DNA from: Spirodela intermedia | Taxonomy: Eukaryota > Streptophyta > Magnoliopsida > Alismatales > Araceae | Length of the DNA stretch: 64,000 nt | Direction of reading: 5' to 3' | Assembly: GCA_902729315.2 (NCBI GenBank) | Contig: LR746268.1 | Coordinates: forward strand, 1,667,501-1,731,500 | Made by a program: the position numbers and the translations under genes | In this document: in pieces, positions 24,850 to 35,528 of the stretch | Position numbering within the stretch: position 1 is the first letter of the stretch | Layout: the number at the start of each line of letters is the position of its first letter | Notes under the pieces: model-generated | The model's database searches: none | What the model was told of the DNA's origin: nothing | What the model saw: only the letters and a program-made list of their open reading frames with translations

Positions 24850-27800
24850 TCATAAAAATGAAATGAGGGACGATCATAGAGTAATCATGGGGGAGAACAT
24901 AAAATCGCAAAAAATAAAAGTGATAATTGAGGATAATTCAAAAATATTAAATTTAGAAAATTATGTGAAGAAATAGGCACATCTCAAGACAAGCTCTTGT
25001 CACAAGACTCCACATAAAAATTTAGTCAAAAGAAAAAACAAGAAATTATGGACGTATCTAAAAGCATGCTAAGTGAAAATGAGATAGCCAAATATTTTTG
25101 GTAGAACCCATAAGCAAAGCATGCTATATGGTTAACAAATCATCACTAGGTCCAAACTTAGAAAAATTTCACATAAATTAATTAACATGTCTGTTGTAGG
25201 ATACTTCAGACCATTTAGATACAATTGTCTTAATTTTGATAATAGAAAGAAAAATCTACAAAACTTAGATCCAAAGAGTAATGTAGCATTTCTAGAATAT
25301 TCAAAACAATCAAAGGCAAGTAAATTCTACAACAAACAAAATTGGTTCTAGAAGATTCTATTGATGTCAACTTTATAGAAAAATTAGAAGTAGAAAGGAA
25401 CATAGAAGTAGATCATTTATAAGAAAACTTAGAAGTATTTCTGAATAAATATTAATAGGAACTGACATGACTTAGTTGATGTTTATTAAATCACGTAAAT
25501 TAAATATTTCTAAAACTAAAAAATACTAATTTTTAGATATTTAGAAGTATTTCTGAATAAATATATCAATTATAATTCAATAAAAATTCTAAAAAATAGT
25601 GAGAATTTTCTAGGTCGATCACAAGGATGTAAGATAATATCAAGTAAAATTTCATAATTTTTTGGAAAGAATACAATTTTCTATATTTTTCAGACAAAAA
25701 TGTTCAAAAGAAAATCTATTTAAAAATTCATGAAAAAAGAAAAAATTAAGTGTTGGTGTCATGAGGATGTCAACACCCAAAGAACGATGATTTGTATGAA
25801 AATAGAGTTTTGTCTAGTGATTATTACATAAATGATTACAAACAATTCAATTGATGAAATTGAGATCTATAAATGTCAAAAGAATCATAATTGGGGGCCT
25901 CAACATAATCACAAGGTAAATAGACAAAATAGCCTTATGTTAGCTATCATGTAGGAGCATATGGCTGCTCCATTAGGTGCTAGACCCTCCCACTACAAAC
26001 CTCAGACCCATATGGACAATTACAAAGCCTAAGGGTCGTAATGAGGAGATATGAACTTCCTACTCTAGACAATTATGAAATATGAACCATGTTGTCAAAG
26101 TTTAAAGGCGTTATCATTAAACACACAACCCTCAAAATGAATATAATTTTTAGTTGTTTGTTTAAAAACATTAGATTTATAATTTATAATAATAAATCTT
26201 CGGACCTTATGTATATAGGGAATAATCTGAAATTTATTTTAAGAGATTAAGGTATTTTAAAATTTGAAAGACTAAATAAGAGTTTAGAAACTTGAAATAA
26301 TGAAAAATATTATTAATCTAAAGGCTAAACTAGTTTAAAATATGTAAGACAAAATTTTGACATTGCAACGACAATGTGTTAGAATTCTAGATGTTCAAGA
26401 TAATTATTGTGTGATGTCCACGACTTCAAACGGTCTCGTTGGACATAGATGATCTGAGTATGCTCTAAATCTCCTTTCAAAGTCTAAAAAATAATAGTGA
26501 AAGTTAATTTAGTTAAAAATAGTAAAACTGAGTTCTGACATCAAAATGGTGATGTGTCAAAATTCTGAGTGTTTGAGAGAACTATTGTGCAAAGTTCACA
26601 GCCTCAAAGGCTCTCTTTAAACATAGACGACATGAGCAATCTCTAGATATTCTTGCAAAATCTAGAAATAGATGTGGTGGGTCAACAAATCATCATCAAT
26701 AATTATCATCCGATAGTGTAGAAATACAACAACTTGATCTCTAATAGTTATTACATGATAAAGATAACTTAAATGAAGGTGGGCATATCTTAAGAAACTT
26801 CGTCCTCAGGTCCACGTAATAAGTGGAGGCTCTTCATCACATTTGGTATATTCTTAGGAGGTGGTGACTCATCTCCCGATAGATCATCCTCTTCTTGATG
26901 ATAGTTTGTTTGTTGATCAATCAAAGATAATTTACTCAATAGATTTGTGATCCTTTTGTCAATAATCATTTGATAATTTAATAATGATGCTCTAAAAATT
27001 ACATTGATGATATTTTTACTGATGATTGAGTAATTATGGTGGCTTAATCATTGACTGGTGTCCTAAAAAATATCATAATTTAATCAAATAAAAATATAAA
27101 TTTTAATTCTTGTGAGATTCAAACCTTTGCCAATCACCCGCTTACATGAGAGAGAATGAAATAAGTACACAAATACCCTTATCAAGTGACGTTATAAGGG
27201 TATCTCCTTCATATAAGAAATGAGTAGTTTTGGTATTAAGATCATTAAAACTATCCTAGAAAACAATAACATGGATTAGTCCCACATTAGTTATTTTTTG
27301 ATTTTTTAGATAAATATATAACAATACGTTCTTCTATAGTCAATATTGCCTCAAGACTAGCTAGCCACCAATGAGGTAGAAGGAGAGTGACACACACGTG
27401 CCCCTACTAGTCCTTATCCACTTGAACTTCTTGTTCATGGCTCCACTCGACTGTGCTTCCTTGTAGCCTCGACTGGCTAGTGAGTCCCCCCTTTTTTTAT
27501 ATTAATTTTATTTTATTTATTTCTCTTTATTTATCTTAAAAATCATTATTATAAAAATTATATAATTTTACATAAAATCACATAATTATTCAAAAATTAC
27601 ATTAATCAACTAAAACTACTTTTCAAAATTTGACATAAATATAAGTTTATTTATCATGAGTTAAGACTTAAAATATATTATTAATTAATTATTAACTCAT
27701 GATAATAAAGACATTAGGAACTAAGTATGATATCAAGTTCATAAACTTGATCATCAAAATGTTATAGAAAAAAATACATATTTAAAAATAAATTATATTA

Positions 27801-28990
27801 AAAAGACTAAATTATTAAAAAAAAGTGATGCTAATAGCCCAAGAATACGTTGAAGTAATAGATTATGCAGAAAACTATATCATGGTATAATTATAATTAT
27901 TAGCATGCTATTATAATTCTATTAAAATTTATATTCATGAATAAATCCAAATTATTTTAGATGGATGTCAAAAATAGTTTCTTCAATAGAATCAAAAATA
28001 AGAAATGAATGTATATCAACCTCTAGGATTTGCTAATCTTGAATTATTGAGTCATGTGTTTAGGTTGAGAAAAGTCCTATATGGGTTAAAGCTAGTTCTT
28101 AGAATTCTTACAGATTAAATTCATTTTTGGTTGATAATAATTTTGTTCAAGAAAGGTAGACACTATAATCTTTATTAAAATGATAAATAACAAAGTGTTA
28201 ATTGACTTTAATGATGAACCCATGTGTAAAAAACTCTCCACTCTTATGAAGAAAGAATTTGAAATTAGTACAATGATCGGATTAACATAGTTTATAAGTC
28301 TTCAAGTAAAGCAATTAGACAATAAAATATTTATCTCTCAAATGATTACGTAAGAAATTTAAAATATAATGATTAAAATCTAAAAGTATGTCTATAGAGT
28401 TGAAATATGAACTAAATCTTGTTGAAAAGAAAATGTGGTTACATAACTTTGTACAAAGACATGATCAGGTCTATGTTGTATCTAACTGCTAATAAACCTA
28501 ATATTATCTTTACTATCTATGTACTAGATTTCAAAATGAACATAAAGAGTCACATCTAAGTGCGGTAAAGAGAACTGTTGTATGTTTGGTAGAAAGTAAA
28601 TCGATAGAACTTTGGTATCATAGGGATTGTGACTTAAATCTAATTGGATATTGCGATTCCAACTTTGTGAGAAGTCAAATTAATAGAAAACGTATCAATA
28701 GATAGTGTCTATTTTTAGAAGGTTATTTGATATGCTTATTCTCCAAGAAACAAAACCCAATTAGTTTATCAATTTTTGAAGTTGATTACTATTTAGCTGG
28801 TAGTTATTGTGGTTATGTAGCTGGGATAAAGTCATATCCTGGACATTACGGAATGAATATGTTCTAGAAAATTGCTTCAATATCACTGGTGAGAACATAC
28901 CAACGATTGCACTCGCTTTTTCACCTTCATCCTCACCCAAATCCCTTCCTATGCCCTTCTCTGCCCTATCACACTCCCACTCAAATTTTC
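24850..28990 (+). mobile_element. Second copia pol remnant, split by a solo LTR
   Basis: Left of the solo LTR, translation with frameshifts gives integrase C-terminal sequence: MLSENEIAKYFW near 25060, then KACYMVNKSSLGPNLEKFP and LDPKSNVAFLEYSKQ. Right of it, RT appears near 27960-28120 (MDVKNSFFN, QPLGFANLELL, RKVLYGLK) and RNase H near 28640-28830 (LIGYCDSNFV, SKKQNPISLSIFEVDYYLAGSYCG). The pieces are collinear, so they belong to one copia copy. I could not find its LTRs. The tail at 28840-28990 resembles no known domain. Confidence 0.65.
25463..27716 (-). mobile_element. Solo Athila-type LTR with perfect target-site duplication
   Basis: This LTR is homologous to 17842-19588 and, inverted, to 10339-12073. 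It is flanked by GGAAC on both sides (25458-25462 and 27717-27721), the 5-bp duplication expected of LTR-element insertion. It is 2254 bp, about 500 bp longer than its relatives, because of an extra block at about 25895-26370 and a partial internal duplication (26370-26490 against 26540-26670). Its outer right terminus has decayed from TCA to TTA. No internal region adjoins it, so it is a solo LTR and not the missing partner of the LTR at 17842-19588. Confidence 0.8.
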
Positions 28991-30110
28991 TTCCACTCCT
29001 CTAAAAGAAATGCCCATTCCACCCACTACCACATCCCCTAAACCTTAGAAAGCAAAGTAAGAATATATCATTTAACCTTTAAAAAATTAGTGAAATATCC
29101 ATATAAATCATTGTCATCTATCATTTTTTTGAAACATTGCCCTTTTCACTTGGTCCACTCATGTGGTCATTTTATTTCGTTCTTGTTTTAATAAAGAACT
29201 TGCCCCATGATTTGTCTTTCTGTGGCTAAATTTAATATAATGTTTGATGGGATGGGCCAGATAAATTTATATCCCTTCCTATTATTAGTGCTCATTTAGT
29301 CACCATGCCCTACAAAGTATTTGATAAGTGACATGCAGTTCATGGTCATGTTGCTATCTAGCATTTATGATTAATAAAAAATAATATTTTGACCTGAAGG
29401 TAGGAGCATCTAAAGTTTTTCTATCATCAGTAATTAATAAACCTAAAATGACAGAAAAATTAATATTAGGGCAATGTCATAGCATGATGCATTCAACTTG
29501 TCAATACTTATCTTCAAATGGGTCCATGTAATTATCTTCATTGAAGAATCTAGATACATTAATGGGACTATGAAATGTAAGGGAGACCAAGAAGAAGAGA
29601 GGGGTGCTAAACATAAGATTACAAGAGCTGCATGAGATAGGGACTGCAAAATATATTGAAGAGACATTATACAAAAAGAGCACCCTAAAGTAGATCTTTT
29701 TCAATGGAGAGGGACAAGTGGTTATAGTCTAAATAAATATTTCATGGTAAAAAAAATTACTTAAGTTTATATTCAAGCTAACAAAAACCAAGCAATGTCA
29801 CACTTAGAGTTCCTTGACGATTTAGACGATTAACACCTAGCAAAGATCTATGTATTATGAAGATTTGCTTTCATATGGTGGATGAGGACGGATTTTATAA
29901 ATAGACTAATTTTATAAACCATACTCCACTTGAAAATATAGAATTAACTGTCCCTTGAACCATAAATGAAAGGAATACATGAAATATTATCACGCCTAAA
30001 ACATTGTAAATAATTGGATGAGCTGATTTTAATTGACTATGCACTGGATTATTAATTTTATTTGTAGCTTCTGTATTCTACCGTCTCAAACAGTATAATA
30101 TGCCCCTAGC
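28991..30110. other. AT-rich intergenic DNA between the repeat nest and gene space
   Basis: No gene is recognised. Minus-strand ORFs at 29443-29704 are short, lack motifs and overlap each other in two frames. The segment marks the transition from retrotransposon debris to gene space. Confidence 0.5.
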
Positions 30111-30189
30111 ACTCCTATTCTCTAAGAAGAAAAATCGGCTTGCGAGTGTAAGTAAGAATGTGGAGGTAAAAACTTAAGTGAATTTCGAA

Positions 30190-30750
30190 GTACGGCATGA
30201 AAGAATATTTCGTACATATCATCACATCTACGTAGGGACCAACCAAAAGCAAAAGTCTCTTCGGACGCCTTGTCCCCGTCCTATCATCCTCCTCTTCTTC
30301 ATTGAGCAAGATCCTCCTCCACGGACATTTGCAGACGGCTTTACTTGTCCCCGTCTAAGAGAAGCGTGCCCACTAGGGCCCCTCGTACTCACACGTGAAG
30401 GAGAAACCTCTGCGGCAGCAGTCTCCGATCTCATATCAGGTTTCCCACGGGGAACCGGCCTCCTATTCCTCTCGGGATGGGCACCGCAGCGAGCTGCGAG
30501 AGGACCACCAGCTTTCCCCAGCCGCCCAAGGCTGTTCCCACCCGCCGCCCGTCGCTCCATTATTGGCGGACGAGAGGTCTGCCGGCGACGGAAGGAGACG
30601 GAGGTCAGAGAAGCCCGTGACTCTCTCACTGTCCGGGATCCCTCCCCAGGCGGCTACCCACCGGACGATGCCGCCGTGATATCCCCCCCCCCCCCAATTC
30701 GCCACCCGTCCTGGTCATCAGCTTGTCGATCCGGAGCTCCAGCGTAGTTC
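30190..30750. other. GC-rich island of unknown function
   Basis: About 560 bp of GC-rich sequence stand out sharply from AT-rich flanks. Long ORFs exist on both strands (for example 189 codons on + from 30178 and 133 codons on - from 30629), but high GC alone opens frames and none has a recognisable domain. A C14 run lies near 30685. It could be an exon of an unrecognised gene, a CpG-rich promoter or captured gene sequence in a repeat. Confidence 0.4.
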
Positions 30751-30780
30751 CACGCCGGAGATGTTGCACCCGTCCAAGAA

Positions 30781-31290
30781 ATAATGTTAAAATAATGCAT
30801 TAAAAAATAGCACTAAAAATTAATATTAAGGTGTTTATGGCACTATGAACCTCTACTTACATGTACCACCTATAATTAATCGGTTATAATGAGAGTGAGC
30901 TCGTATGTTTAAGTAGATGCACATTTTAACCTGACATTATGTAAATACATTTTTTGAGACAGTATTCTTATGCTTAATAAACTTAGAACTCAAACAATGT
31001 ATTGTCAAAGAATTAAACTAAGTTCAAAATCAGTTGACAACGAATTCACGAAAGTACACATAAGCACAACTATTAATAGAAATATGATATTTGTAATATT
31101 AAAAGAGCTAGATATTGTAATATTGCTATGCAATAAAACCGATTATAGAAAGTAATATATTCGTACAATAACACGAAAGAAGTATTCTTAAACTAAATGA
31201 CACAAATATGATTGACTGCTAGAAGCCGTTGTCATTAAACATGTGATTTTCGTAGACTATGGTATGCCCAGAGCATAAACTTAGCTTATA
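30781..31290. other. AT-rich spacer
   Basis: This is AT-rich non-coding DNA between two GC-rich islands. A 61-codon ORF (30970-31155) has no recognisable motif. I see nothing else. Confidence 0.5.
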
Positions 31291-31655
31291 AATGCGGCTG
31301 AGGTGTAGTCCCACGTCGATTAATGAGGAAGAGCCAGGGGGTCGTCTTATCGGCGCACCGAAGGCCAAGGGTCGCCGTCCGGTTGGTCGAGTGGGGGGCT
31401 CGGTCTTGCGATGTGGAGTCGTGGCAGGAGAGAGACCAGGCGGCGCCGCCGTTCCTTCCCACGGCGAGAGCTGCACTGGAAGAGCCGCGCTAGCAGGGCC
31501 AGCGAGGGCGCTTGCAGGCAAGAAGCCAAGAGCCCCTGGCATCCCCCGTCTGCGAGAGCTGCGTAGAGAGGACAAGCGTCTCCGGCAGACGCGGCCCGGC
31601 TAGGAGGTGGGATGGGTCCAGGGCACGGGGGAGTCGGGAGATGGGACACGTGAAC
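31291..31655. other. Second GC-rich island of unknown function
   Basis: GC-rich sequence with long ORFs on both strands (103 codons on +, 118 and 100 codons on -) and no domain I recognise. It begins just after TAGTCCCACGTCGATT at 31308-31323, a motif resembling the plant snRNA upstream element (RTCCCACATCG), but no TATA box or snRNA follows. It is succeeded by a purine-rich microsatellite tract. Confidence 0.35.
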
Positions 31656-31664
31656 CGACCGCAG

Positions 31665-31757
31665 AGAGAGGGAGAGAGAGAGAGTTAAAGTGTGTGAGGG
31701 AGGGGGAGAGAGATAGAGAGTTAGAGCGAGTGAGACAGACAGAGAGGGAGCGAGATG

Positions 31758-31789
<32 letters not shown>
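31665..31789. repeat. GA-rich microsatellite tract
   Basis: This is an imperfect (GA)n/(GAGG)n tract, with an uninterrupted run of about 15 GA units at 31760-31789. ORFs that read ERERER or SLSLSL across it are artefacts of the repeat. Confidence 0.9.
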
Positions 31790-31791
<2 letters not shown>

Positions 31792-31839
31792 ATCCCGCGT
31801 TCCAGTCTGAACGAGTGTTGCGTAAACTTCCATTAATGA

Positions 31840-32660
31840 CGAGTAAGAATTTTAGACGGTTTGTGTTCCATGTGCACTAACCGACGATGCACTGCGGAGC
31901 CAGGAAAGAGTGAGTGAGAGAGACAGAAAGATTCCCCTGCCTATATGAGAAGGGTCCGCGGAGTGAAGTAGGGAGGGAGAGAGAGAGAGAGATGAGAGAT
32001 GAGACCTATCTAACTTGACATCGAGAGGGAAATTCTGAGCTAACTAAATATGGGTTAGTGATGATTGATGATTTCCTTGGGTTCACTTAAGCTCCCAATG
32101 TGATATAAATTCCAGGATTTGAGAAGAATCAGCGTGTATGTATAATCCTTTAACTTTCAAGCATTGAACATTGCGCAAGTCAGAAATTATGATAAACCAT
32201 CCGAATGTTCTGGATTAGGCGTTGAATAGCCAAGATTAATTATGGCATGTCTCGCTGGATGCGCTCAAGAAACATTATAGATGAATTCTGTATTTAAAAT
32301 TAAGTGAAACATTCTAGCGAAATCAAGCAAGATGAATGAAGTCCCAATTATGGGAACTAAATTAATATTGTTTCATATTTACGTGTTGATAACAATGAAG
32401 ACTAAAAATTAAGGTAAAAACCAACAAACCATAGATTTTTATTTCATAAAAGTATGACTTTGCTGGTAATCATGATGTTCTGTGGATTAGATTCATCCAT
32501 GGAATATATGCAATTATATTCCTTTGGCAATAGTGAAAATTATAATTTCTTTTAACATGAGAGGAATTTTCCTCTTCTTCTTTTTGCACGTATGATTATA
32601 TCATCATTGGATGAATGAAAGTAAATCCGCAGGAGAAGGCAACTTCAGACTTGAGAGCCT
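31840..32660. other. Upstream region of the aspartic protease gene
   Basis: No ORF with a recognisable motif. A short (GA)n tract lies at 31977-31992. AT-rich DNA continues to the TATA box at 32667. The ATG at 32615 opens the same frame as the protease but lies upstream of the TATA box, so it is not the likely start. Confidence 0.5.
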
Positions 32661-32666
32661 CTATTC

Positions 32667-32673
32667 TATATAA
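32667..32673 (+). promoter_or_regulatory. TATA box of aspartic protease gene
   Basis: TATATAA within CTATTCTATATAAGCTTGCC lies 80 bp before the chosen ATG (32747). Transcription would start near 32700, giving a leader of about 45 nt. This position argues against the in-frame ATG at 32615. Confidence 0.7.
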
Positions 32674-32746
32674 GCTTGCCCACTCCACCAGTCTATCCAC
32701 ACCCACCAATCCCCCTCGGTGCACCCAGTCTGTGGAGTTCCCCGTC

Positions 32747-34123
32747 ATGGCCGCCTTCCTCCTCTTCTCCTCCCTCCTCCTCCTGCTCGCTTCCTCGGCG
32801 AGCGCCGCCGGCCGCTGCGCCGCTCGGCTGGACTCCTCGTCGGACATCTCCATCCTCCACGCCTACGACGACTGCTCCCCCTTCTCTGTTCCCGGTACTT
32901 CTCCGAGTTCCTGGTTCGACACCGTTTTGGGCATGGCGGCCAAGGACCCAGCAAGGTTCACCTACCTGGCCTCCCTCATCGCCACCGCCCCCGCGGCGCC
33001 GCCCAAGCCCAAGCCCACCATCGTCCCCATCGCCGCCGGCCAGCAGGTTACCCAGACGCCCAACTACGTGCTCCGCGCGAAGCTCGGCTCCCCCGGGCAG
33101 CTCATGTACATGGCCCTCGACACCAGCAGCGACCTTTCCTGGGTCCCCTGCGCCGGCTGCTCCGGCTGCCCCTCCGCCACCCTCTTCAACCCCGCCGCCT
33201 CCTCCACCTTCTCCTCCCTCGACTGCGCCGCCCTGCAGTGCACCCAAGCGAAGGGCTTCCCGTGCAACACCGCCGCTACAGGATCGCCGCCGAGCTGCGC
33301 CTTCAACCAGTCCTACGGCTCCGTCTCCCTCCTCGCCACGCTCTCCCACGACGCGCTGCTCCTGGCCAGCGACGCCGTGCCGGACTACGCCTTCGGCTGC
33401 GTCACCGCCGTGGCCTCCAGCAGCAGCGGCGGCACGGTGGTGCCGAAGCAGGGCCTGCTGGGGCTCGGAAGGGGCTCCATGGGTCTCATGGCACAAGCCG
33501 GGAAGCTCTACGGTGGCGTATTCTCCTACTGCTTGCCAAGCTTCAAATCCTACTACTTCTCCGGGAGCCTGCGGCTGGGACCACTCGGGCAGCCCAAGTC
33601 CATCCGCACCACGCCACTGCTGCGTAACCCGCACAGGCCGTCGCTGTACTACGTGAATCTGACCGGCGTGAGCGTGGGGAAGACGGCGGTGAAGGTGGCG
33701 CCGGAGCTGCTGGCCTTCGACCCGGCGACGGGGGCCGGCACTGTGGTGGACTCCGGCACGGTGATCACAAGGCTGGTGAGGCCCTTCTACGAGGCGGTAA
33801 GGGACGAGTTCCGGCGGCAGGTGGCGGCGCCAGAGTACTCCTCGCTGGGGGCCTACGACACTTGCTTCTCGACGACGGCGGTGGCGGAGGACCGGACTCC
33901 GGTGGTGACGCTGAACTTGGAGGGGATGGAGCTCGTTCTCCCGGCGGAGAACACGCTCATCCACAGCTCCTCCACGCCTCTGGCCTGCCTTGCCATGGCT
34001 GCCGCCCCGGATAACGTGAACTCCGTTCTCAACGTCATCGCCAACCTCCAGCAGCAGAACCACCGCGTCCTCATCGACACCGCCAACTCCCGCGTGGGCT
34101 TCGCTCGCGAGCTCTGCAACTGA
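32747..34123 (+). CDS. Nepenthesin-like aspartic protease (AED3-like), intronless
   Basis: Pepsin-family (A1) endopeptidase of 458 residues, probably secreted to the apoplast or cell wall. A hydrophobic signal peptide (residues 1-20, FLLFSSLLLLLASSASA) is followed by a pro-region. The first catalytic motif is ALDTSSDLSWVPC (Asp125), and the nepenthesin cysteine-rich insert follows (CAGCSGC, CAALQC, PC.T). The second catalytic motif is VVDSGTVITRL (Asp335). The C-terminal NLQQQNHRVLIDTANSRVGFA is a plant nepenthesin hallmark. DTSS instead of DTGS at the first site is seen in plant relatives such as the AED3/CND41-like group, so activity is still plausible. NQS (187-189) and NLT (304-306) are possible N-glycosylation sites. 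The start at 32747 fits the TATA box and signal peptide; the in-frame ATG at 32615 would hide the signal peptide. Third positions are extremely GC-rich, unlike the flanks, as in many commelinid monocot genes. Confidence 0.92.
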   Translation: MAAFLLFSSLLLLLASSASAAGRCAARLDSSSDISILHAYDDCSPFSVPGTSPSSWFDTVLGMAAKDPARFTYLASLIATAPAAPPKPKPTIVPIAAGQQVTQTPNYVLRAKLGSPGQLMYMALDTSSDLSWVPCAGCSGCPSATLFNPAASSTFSSLDCAALQCTQAKGFPCNTAATGSPPSCAFNQSYGSVSLLATLSHDALLLASDAVPDYAFGCVTAVASSSSGGTVVPKQGLLGLGRGSMGLMAQAGKLYGGVFSYCLPSFKSYYFSGSLRLGPLGQPKSIRTTPLLRNPHRPSLYYVNLTGVSVGKTAVKVAPELLAFDPATGAGTVVDSGTVITRLVRPFYEAVRDEFRRQVAAPEYSSLGAYDTCFSTTAVAEDRTPVVTLNLEGMELVLPAENTLIHSSSTPLACLAMAAAPDNVNSVLNVIANLQQQNHRVLIDTANSRVGFARELCN

Positions 34124-34362
34124 AGGCCCCCTCCTCCCTTTCTCTCTCCTCCCCCTCTCCATCTCTTTCTCTCTCCTCCATCTCACATCTTTGCTTCTCA
34201 AGCAGAAAGCATCGTGTAGTCGAGCCAGAATGGAAGAGCACCGTCACGATGTTGGACAACCCGCTGAACCCGACCAAAGCACCTGATTAATTCAGGCACG
34301 TATGACCAAATGTAGTAATAGTAGCAGTAGTTGATCGAATTTGAGCGGATATCGGATATTAT
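34124..34362 (+). other. 3' flank of the aspartic protease gene
   Basis: A pyrimidine-rich segment (CTCTCTCC runs at 34138-34190) leads into AT-rich DNA. The first AATAAA-type signals occur in the tandem array that begins at 34363, so the mRNA end may lie there. Confidence 0.4.
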
Positions 34363-34715
34363 TATGTAATAAGGATTGTTAGATCGCAGGATTATGCGAC
34401 AATTAATAAAATATCATTGGATTAATAAGAATAATTATGTAATAAGAATCCTTAGATCTCAAGATTATGAGACAATTAATAAAATATCATTGGATTAATA
34501 AGAATAGTTATGTAATAAGAATCCTTAGATCTCAGGATTATGAGACAATTAATAAAATATCATTGGATTAATAAGAATAGTTATGTAATAAGAATCCTTA
34601 GATCTCAAGATTATGAGACAATTAATAAAATATCATAGGATTAATAAGAATAATTATGTAATAAGAATCCTTAGATCTCAAGATTATGAGCCAATTAATA
34701 AATGAATTACGTACT
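34363..34715. repeat. 73-bp tandem array downstream of the protease gene
   Basis: TATGTAATAAG begins units at 34363, 34436, 34509, 34582 and 34655, exactly 73 bp apart. Units 2 to 4 are nearly identical (for example CTTAGATCTCA.GATTATGAG then CAATTAATAAAATATCAT); the first is more diverged and the last is truncated near 34700. Each unit carries TGTAAT and AATAAA, which resemble plant polyadenylation elements. The regular period and near identity point to recent tandem expansion. Confidence 0.93.
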
Positions 34716-35035
34716 AAGGATCTTAGGTTTATGTAATAGTTAATGAGGACTATTCATAATAATCCCTGATTAGGAATAAGCTTGGCTAGAAGAAGTCGCA
34801 CGACGTTGTTTGACCAAAAGAATTAAATGGTGAGAACCCAGCCCCGACTATGGGTCTCGACTGAGTCGTTTGATTGAAAACTAAGTTAGCCTCAGTTGAT
34901 TGTATGCCTGGATCAGCTGAAATCTGAAGCCGAGTGGTAGTCAACCGAGTTGATCATGACCGGTCATCGAACCAGAGCACGAAGCTCAGGCCTAGCGCGT
35001 ATTCCCAGTCCACACACAAACCGAAGAGAGATAAA

Positions 35036-35039
<4 letters not shown>

Positions 35040-35067
<28 letters not shown>
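35040..35067. repeat. (GA)n microsatellite
   Basis: About 14 uninterrupted GA units in intergenic DNA. Confidence 0.95.
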
Positions 35068-35072
<5 letters not shown>

Positions 35073-35485
35073 TGTATATATCTATCCAAACGAGGGTGTT
35101 CATGCTTTTCCGACTAGATTTTGCGGGCCTGGTTCAGAAAAGCTCAACCTGCCGGCGTAGATTCCGGGTTTACTCATTACAGCAAGAGAGTAGAGGAACA
35201 GGATCTCCCTCTCTAACCATCCACGAAAGAGAGAGAGAGAGAGTCTCTTTGTCTCGGCTGGGGAGCCCAGTATCACGTGAATGGGCTTATCGTCACGGGC
35301 GAGGGGTTCGGCTGGTCGACGCCCCTTGACAAGATGTCACGTCCTGATTGACAGAGCGCAGAGAACGGAATGCCTACTGCACTCCCGATTTGGAGTTATG
35401 CCAGAATGCCAGTGCACTACGACAGCCTTCGTCTGCTTCCTCTCTCTATCTACTTTGCCTCGCCATGCTCCGAAAAAATTCGCCT

Positions 35486-35488
<3 letters not shown>

Positions 35489-35524
<36 letters not shown>
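35489..35524. repeat. (TC)n microsatellite
   Basis: About 18 uninterrupted TC units. Overlapping SLSLSL-type ORFs are artefacts of it. Confidence 0.95.

Positions 35525-35528
<4 letters not shown>

Noticed and set aside
25463-27716. Reading this LTR as the 5' LTR of the gypsy element at 17842-24331
   Set aside because: It has its own perfect GGAAC duplication in a separate copia copy, and copia LTR and pol sequence lies between it and the gypsy internal region.
31308-31323. snRNA gene promoter (RTCCCACATCG-like element)
   Set aside because: No TATA box at the required spacing and no snRNA sequence follow the motif.
32615-32746. In-frame extension of the aspartic protease from the ATG at 32615
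   Set aside because: It includes the TATA box at 32667-32673 and would bury the signal peptide, so it is promoter and leader sequence.
32676-34201. Long overlapping ORFs on both strands over the protease gene (326 and 302 codons on +, 502 codons on -)
   Set aside because: They are shadows of GC-rich codon third positions; the translations are Pro/Arg/Gly-rich without domains.
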